Source of the DNA: Nocardioides potassii
Lineage (GTDB): Bacteria > Actinomycetota > Actinomycetes > Propionibacteriales > Nocardioidaceae
NCBI RefSeq assembly: GCF_021648885.1
Contig: NZ_JAKJHZ010000005.1
Coordinates: 62,001 to 126,000, forward strand
Reading direction: 5' to 3'
Length of the DNA stretch: 64,000 nt
This document shows positions 60,007 through 64,000 of this stretch, one piece after another; positions within the stretch are counted from its first letter, which is position 1; every line of letters begins with the position of its first letter. The notes beneath the pieces were generated by a model. It saw only the letters and a list, made by a program, of their open reading frames with translations, made no database searches and was not told where the DNA came from. The position numbers and the translations under genes are program-made.

Positions 60007-61089
60007 TCAGGCCTCCCGGTCCGTCTGGGTCGCCTCGGCGGAAGCCGCCGACGGGGCGCTCTCCTGCCACATCACCCGCTGCGCCACGGCGAGCTCGATG
60101 CCCTCGTGCTGGAAGCGCGCCTTGACGCGCTCGCGCATCGCCCGGGCGATGCCCCACTGCTCCATCGGCGCCGTCTTGAGGGTCACCCGGACGACGATGC
60201 CGTCGACGCCGAGCGACTCGACGCCCCAGACCTCCGGCTCCTCGATGATGAGGCCCTTGAAGTCCTCGTCCTCCCAGAGGTCGTGCGCGACGTCCTCGAG
60301 GACCCGGCGCACCTTCGTGAGGTCCTCGGTGTAGCCGACGGTGACGTCGAGGACGGTGCGGGCCCAGTTCTGGCTCATGTTGCCCACCCGCAGGATCTCG
60401 CCGTTGCGGACGTACCAGACGGTGCCGTTGACGTCGCGCAGCCGGGTCACGCGCAGGCTCACGGCCTCGACGGTGCCGGAGGCCTCACCCAGGTCGACGA
60501 CGTCGCCCACGCCGTACTGGTCCTCGAAGATCATGAAGATGCCGGACAGGAAGTCCTTGACCAGCGTCTGCGAGCCGAAGCCGAGCGCGACGCCGATGAT
60601 CCCCGCGCTGGCGATGAGCGGCGCGATGTCGTAGCCGAGCTCGGCGATGAACATCAGCACGACGACCGTGAAGACGACCCCGCTGACGATGCTCTTGAGG
60701 AGCGTGCCCATCGTCGCCGCGCGCTGGACCCGGCGGGTGTACGTCGCGTCGTCGCGGAGGTTCAGCGCGGCGCCGGCCTTGCTGCCCGAGATCGCGCGGC
60801 TGAGGCGGTTGGGCAGCACGCCGACCTCGGCCTGCTGGACGACGCGGTCGATGAGCCGGTGGAGCAGCCACCGGGCGACCAGGCCGATGATGATCAGCCC
60901 CAGCAGGGCGCTCGGCTTGCCGACGACCCAGTCCGTGACGTTGGCCAGCGTCTGGTTGCCGGTGCGGTCGAGGACCCAGGTGCAGAGGGTCCCGTCGGTG
61001 CAGACGGTGAGAGGCGTGTGGGGGGTGATGGTCTCGCTCCCGGAGACCTCGGTCACGTCAATGATCGGGGCGTGGAGGGGGTGAGGCAT
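60007..61089 (-). CDS. MscS-family mechanosensitive channel
   Basis: 360 residues from ATG 61089. Four membrane helices with pore-lining LGFGSQTLVKDFLSGIFMIFE-type segment (the conserved GFGSQ and FEDQYGVGD are seen), then the beta domain VSLRVTRLRDVNG and cytoplasmic vestibule. Releases solutes on hypo-osmotic shock. Shares a short divergent promoter gap with the next gene. Confidence 0.87.
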   Translation of the reverse strand: MPHPLHAPIIDVTEVSGSETITPHTPLTVCTDGTLCTWVLDRTGNQTLANVTDWVVGKPSALLGLIIIGLVARWLLHRLIDRVVQQAEVGVLPNRLSRAISGSKAGAALNLRDDATYTRRVQRAATMGTLLKSIVSGVVFTVVVLMFIAELGYDIAPLIASAGIIGVALGFGSQTLVKDFLSGIFMIFEDQYGVGDVVDLGEASGTVEAVSLRVTRLRDVNGTVWYVRNGEILRVGNMSQNWARTVLDVTVGYTEDLTKVRRVLEDVAHDLWEDEDFKGLIIEEPEVWGVESLGVDGIVVRVTLKTAPMEQWGIARAMRERVKARFQHEGIELAVAQRVMWQESAPSAASAEATQTDREA

Positions 61090-61119
61090 GCCCGCCAGTA
61101 TGGCGATAGCCTGTTTGCC

Positions 61120-61506
61120 GTGACCACGCGCCTCAGCCATCCACGCCCGGCCCGTCGAGGTGTCCGCGCCCTCGTCCTGGGCAGTGCGCCCGTGCTCGCC
61201 CTCCTCGCCGTCCCGGCCCACGCCGACGTGCCCGAGGGCTGGGGTGGCGAGACCCAGCACCGCAGCCTCGACTTCCTCCACGCGCTCGGGCTCTACCTCG
61301 GCGCGCCGCTGCTGCTGTTCGTGCTCATCGCCCTCGCTGTCTACATCCCTGCGATGGTCCGCGGCGAGAAGCTCCTGCCCGACCACGGCGGTCCGGGCGG
61401 CCACCCCGAGGGCCAGTGGATCGGCGGCCCGCGCCAGGGCGTCGCCGAGCTCCCCGCGCCCGACGGCGACGACTCGCGAGCGGGTGGCGCAAGTGGCCGC
61501 TGGTGA
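61120..61506 (+). CDS. Signal-peptide membrane protein
   Basis: 128 residues from GTG 61120, which follows the -10-like GATAGC by 10 bp. Signal peptide to about residue 34 (LALLAVPAHA), a membrane helix at about 58-78 (LGAPLLLFVLIALAVYIPAM) and a Gly/Pro-rich C-terminus. No family recognised. Overlaps the DUF5130 gene by 14 bp. Confidence 0.65.
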   Translation: MTTRLSHPRPARRGVRALVLGSAPVLALLAVPAHADVPEGWGGETQHRSLDFLHALGLYLGAPLLLFVLIALAVYIPAMVRGEKLLPDHGGPGGHPEGQWIGGPRQGVAELPAPDGDDSRAGGASGRW

Positions 61507-61873
61507 GCTGAGCGAGGCCGACCGCCTCGCCCTGGACCGGACGATCCGGCTCGCCGAGGAGTCCAGCCGCGTCGAGTTCTCCGTCTACGTCGGCAGCGCC
61601 GACGGCGACGACACCCGCGCCTGGGCGACCCGCCTGCACAACCGGCTCGTCGTCCCCGCGCGCAGCGTCCTGGTCTTCGTCGACCCCTCGCGTCGGGCGA
61701 TCGAGGTCGTCACGGGTGGCGACGTACGCCGTCACCTCACCGACGCCGAGGTCGAGCTGGCCGTGCTGGCCATGTCGTCCGAGTTCGCCAGCGGCAGCCT
61801 GGTCTCCGGCCTGCAGCGCGGCATCGCCATGCTCGCCGACCACGCGCGACCGCAGAACACGCTCCACGCCTGA
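61493..61873 (+). CDS. DUF5130 family protein
   Basis: 126 residues from GTG 61493 (GTG 61484 also possible). SEADRLALDRTIRLAEESS, then EFSVYVG, HNRLVVPARSVLVFVDP and a C-terminal GLQRGIAMLADHAR are the DUF5130 pattern, a TPM-like cytoplasmic domain in actinobacteria. Function unknown; made with the membrane protein before it. Confidence 0.78.
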   Translation: MAAGELSEADRLALDRTIRLAEESSRVEFSVYVGSADGDDTRAWATRLHNRLVVPARSVLVFVDPSRRAIEVVTGGDVRRHLTDAEVELAVLAMSSEFASGSLVSGLQRGIAMLADHARPQNTLHA

Positions 61874-61879
61874 ACCTCG

Positions 61880-61967
61880 ACCGCTGGTCGAGGAAGGACG
61901 AAGTCCTGTCACGAGACCCGTGATCCGGTCTCGTGACGGTCGCTGCGCGACCTCCTCGACCAGCGGT
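61880..61967. repeat. Nested inverted-repeat element
   Basis: Outer arms ACCGCTGGTCGAGGAAGG (61880-61897) and CCTCCTCGACCAGCGGT (61951-61967) enclose a perfect 11-bp hairpin, GTCACGAGACC (61908-61918) and GGTCTCGTGAC (61927-61937). It resembles the intergenic palindromic elements common in Nocardioides-type genomes and may act as a terminator for the convergent genes. Confidence 0.65.
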
Positions 61968-61978
61968 GACGCCGTAGC

Positions 61979-64000
61979 TCAGCGGGCGTCGTGCTCCTGC
62001 GCGGCCAGGGCGCGGGCGACGTCGGCGCGCGCCTCGCCGATGTAGCGCTTGGCCTGCTTGGGTGCGTCGCTCTGCGCCAGCCACTCGTCGAGGCGGGCGA
62101 GCGTGGCGGCCGAGCCCAGCGGCTTGGGGAAGGCGTACTCCAGGATCGTCGACGCCTTGTGGAAGCCGAGCACGTCGACCAGCGTCTCCGCGGCGGTCAG
62201 GAACTTCTCGAGGTAGGGCTCGAGCACGTCCTCCTGGCCGAAGCGGAAGATCGAGAAGGCGACCTCACGGGCGGTCTCGTTGGGGGTCGCCGGGTCGACG
62301 ATCGCCGCCCAGGCGGCCTCCTTGGCCTCGGGCGTCGGCTGCGCGGCGCGAGCCGCGGCGGCGAGCTCCTGGCCGGAGATCGTCCTGTCGACCTCGAGCT
62401 CGGCGTCGATCTCGGCGTCGCCGAAGCGCCCGGCCTTCGCCAGCGCGGTGATCAGCGTCCAGCGCATGTCCTGGTCGATGGCGAGGCCCTCGACGGTGAA
62501 CGAGCCGTCGAGCAGCCCGATCAGGTCGTCGAGCGCGGCGTCGTGGTGCGCGGCACCGGCGTAGGAGCGCGCGAAGGTCAGCTGGTGGTCGCTGCCCGGC
62601 TCGGCGGCGAGCAGCAGCTCACGCAGGCCCGACTCCCACGTCGTACGGAGCTCGGCGCGGTGAGCCGGGTCGGAGTAGAAGTTGACCGCCAGTGCCGTCG
62701 AGGCGGGGATCCGCGTGACGGCCCAGGCGTCGGTCTCCTGACCGATGTTGGCGAGCACCAGGTCGGTCCAGTCGCGGGTGCGCATCTCGGCGTCGCGGGT
62801 CATGTCCCACGCCGCACCCCACACGAGCGCACGCGGCAGCGAGTCCTCGAACGTCGACAGCGAGGAGATCGCCGTGGCCATCGAGCGCTCGTCGAGGCGG
62901 ATCTTGGCGTAGGCGTGGTCCTCGTCGTTGAGCAGGAGCAGCGCCGGCTGCTCGACGCCGGCGAGCTCCGGCACCTCGGTGCGCGCGCCCTCGACGTCGA
63001 TCTCGAGGTAGTCGCGACGGACCAGCGACCCGTCCACCTCGTCGTACAGGCCGATGCCGAGGCGGTGCCGGCGCAGCGTCGGCCAGTCCTCGTGGGCGGT
63101 CTGCGTGACGGCGAACGACGTGTAGGTGCCGTCCTCGCCGAGCTCGAAGGACGGGGCGAGCGTGTTGACGCCGGCGGTCTGGAGCCACTCCTGCGCCCAG
63201 CCGTCGAGCTCGCGGCCCGAGGCCTTCTCGAGGGTCGCGAGCAGGTCCTTGAACTCGGGGTTCCCGTACTCCCACTCCTTGAAGTAGGCGCGCAGGCCCT
63301 CGAGGAACGGCTCGATGCCGACCCACGCGACGAGCTGCTTGAGCACCGAGGCGCCCTTGGCGTAGGTGATCATGTCGAAGTTGACCTCGACCGCGTGCAG
63401 GTCGACGTTGTCGGCCGCGATCGGGTGCGTGGAGGGCAGCTGGTCGGCGCGGTAGCCGGTCTGCTTGCGGGCGTTGGCGAAGCCGGTCCAGGCATCCGTG
63501 AACTCGGTGGCGTTGGCCTCGCACCAGTAGCAGGCCCACTCGGCGAACGACTCGTTGAGCCAGAGGTCGTCCCACCACTTCATCGTCACGAGGTCGCCGA
63601 ACCACATGTGCGCCATCTCGTGGGTGATGACCGAGGCGCGGAACTCGAAGAACGAGCGGGGCTGGCGGCTGCGGGGGAGGTACTCGTCGCGCAGCGTCAC
63701 GCACCCGGCGTTCTCCATCGCCCCTGCGTTGTACTCGGGGACGTAGAGCTGGTCGTACTTGCCGAACGGGTAGGGGTAGTCGAACTGCTCCTCGAACCAC
63801 TCGAAGCTCTTCTTGGTGAGCTCGACCAGCGCTGCCGTGTCCATGTGCTCCTTGAGCGACTGGCGGCAGTAGTGGCCGAGCGGGATCGTGCCGAACTTGC
63901 CCTCGTAGGTGTCGAGCTCGCCGTGGTACTCACCGGCGACGATCGCGGTGATGTAGGTCGACATCCTCTTGGTGGTCGGGAAGCGCCACACCGAGGCGCC
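61979..64000 (-). CDS. pepN: Aminopeptidase N (M1), N-terminus outside the window
   Basis: 674 residues visible; the gene continues past base 64000. M1 landmarks: GAMEN in YNAGAMENAG, the zinc motif HEMAH in ITHEMAHMWFGDLVT with the third ligand in NESFAEWA, and a long helical C-terminal ERAP-like domain. Removes N-terminal residues from peptides. The stop is at 61979, 12 bp beyond the nested repeat. Confidence 0.93.
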   Translation of the reverse strand, partial: GASVWRFPTTKRMSTYITAIVAGEYHGELDTYEGKFGTIPLGHYCRQSLKEHMDTAALVELTKKSFEWFEEQFDYPYPFGKYDQLYVPEYNAGAMENAGCVTLRDEYLPRSRQPRSFFEFRASVITHEMAHMWFGDLVTMKWWDDLWLNESFAEWACYWCEANATEFTDAWTGFANARKQTGYRADQLPSTHPIAADNVDLHAVEVNFDMITYAKGASVLKQLVAWVGIEPFLEGLRAYFKEWEYGNPEFKDLLATLEKASGRELDGWAQEWLQTAGVNTLAPSFELGEDGTYTSFAVTQTAHEDWPTLRRHRLGIGLYDEVDGSLVRRDYLEIDVEGARTEVPELAGVEQPALLLLNDEDHAYAKIRLDERSMATAISSLSTFEDSLPRALVWGAAWDMTRDAEMRTRDWTDLVLANIGQETDAWAVTRIPASTALAVNFYSDPAHRAELRTTWESGLRELLLAAEPGSDHQLTFARSYAGAAHHDAALDDLIGLLDGSFTVEGLAIDQDMRWTLITALAKAGRFGDAEIDAELEVDRTISGQELAAAARAAQPTPEAKEAAWAAIVDPATPNETAREVAFSIFRFGQEDVLEPYLEKFLTAAETLVDVLGFHKASTILEYAFPKPLGSAATLARLDEWLAQSDAPKQAKRYIGEARADVARALAAQEHDAR

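Overview
This is high-GC DNA from an actinobacterium. A SigE-type ECF sigma factor, tandem dynamin-like GTPases, a group II truncated hemoglobin, RlmC, EttA, orn beside tRNA-His and many GTG starts fit Nocardioides or a close relative. The genus is inferred from gene content and style, not from a marker gene.

The left chromosomal arm (1-5175) holds the C-terminal end of a FUSC-type exporter, a MerR-PP2C phosphatase fusion behind a perfect MerR-like operator, tRNA-His(GTG), oligoribonuclease, an overlapping MauE/DsbA redox pair and adenosine deaminase. Behind add lies a compact two-hairpin element that looks like a small RNA ending in an intrinsic terminator.

Positions 5176-42068 are an apparently complete siphovirus prophage of about 36.9 kb, bounded by a 30-bp direct repeat (attL 5176-5205, attR 42039-42068). 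The repeat is the 3' half of that terminator, so the element inserted into an RNA/terminator structure and rebuilt it. The left end carries possible lysogeny cargo (DUF3263 protein, small membrane protein, acyltransferase). A long leftward late region follows, listed here from high to low coordinate: DNA-binding and GIY-YIG proteins, HNH, terminases, portal, prohead protease, HK97 capsid, connectors, tail tube, tail chaperones with a -1 frameshift, tape measure, tail proteins, a lysis region of tiny membrane and zinc-ribbon proteins with an M15-like endolysin, and two fibre-like proteins including an SGNH hydrolase. The early region (30120-38920) is also leftward, with nearly every gene coupled by an ATGA, GTGA or TGATG overlap. 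It encodes a replication-initiator-like protein, m5C and m6A DNA methyltransferases, a RuvC-like resolvase, a PD-(D/E)XK exonuclease with a putative ssDNA-binding partner, and many unknown small proteins. The switch is a Cro-like/Xis pair facing a CI-like repressor and ImmA/IrrE protease across an array of TCTTCCG repeats. A tyrosine integrase lies next to attR, and GTAGCARCG repeats flank both att sites.

The right chromosomal arm (42069-64000) contains tRNA-Arg(TCT), a dicarboxylate/cation symporter, a secreted protein, RlmC, an M24 aminopeptidase, PrsW plus two dynamin-like GTPases, a second SSB, an ECF sigma factor with its putative membrane anti-sigma, EttA, a MarR regulator, a thiolase, a TetR regulator with a clear operator in front of a 60-residue membrane protein, a double-hotdog thioesterase, a truncated hemoglobin, an MscS channel, a DUF5130 pair and most of aminopeptidase N. 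Intergenic spaces carry several families of inverted repeats.
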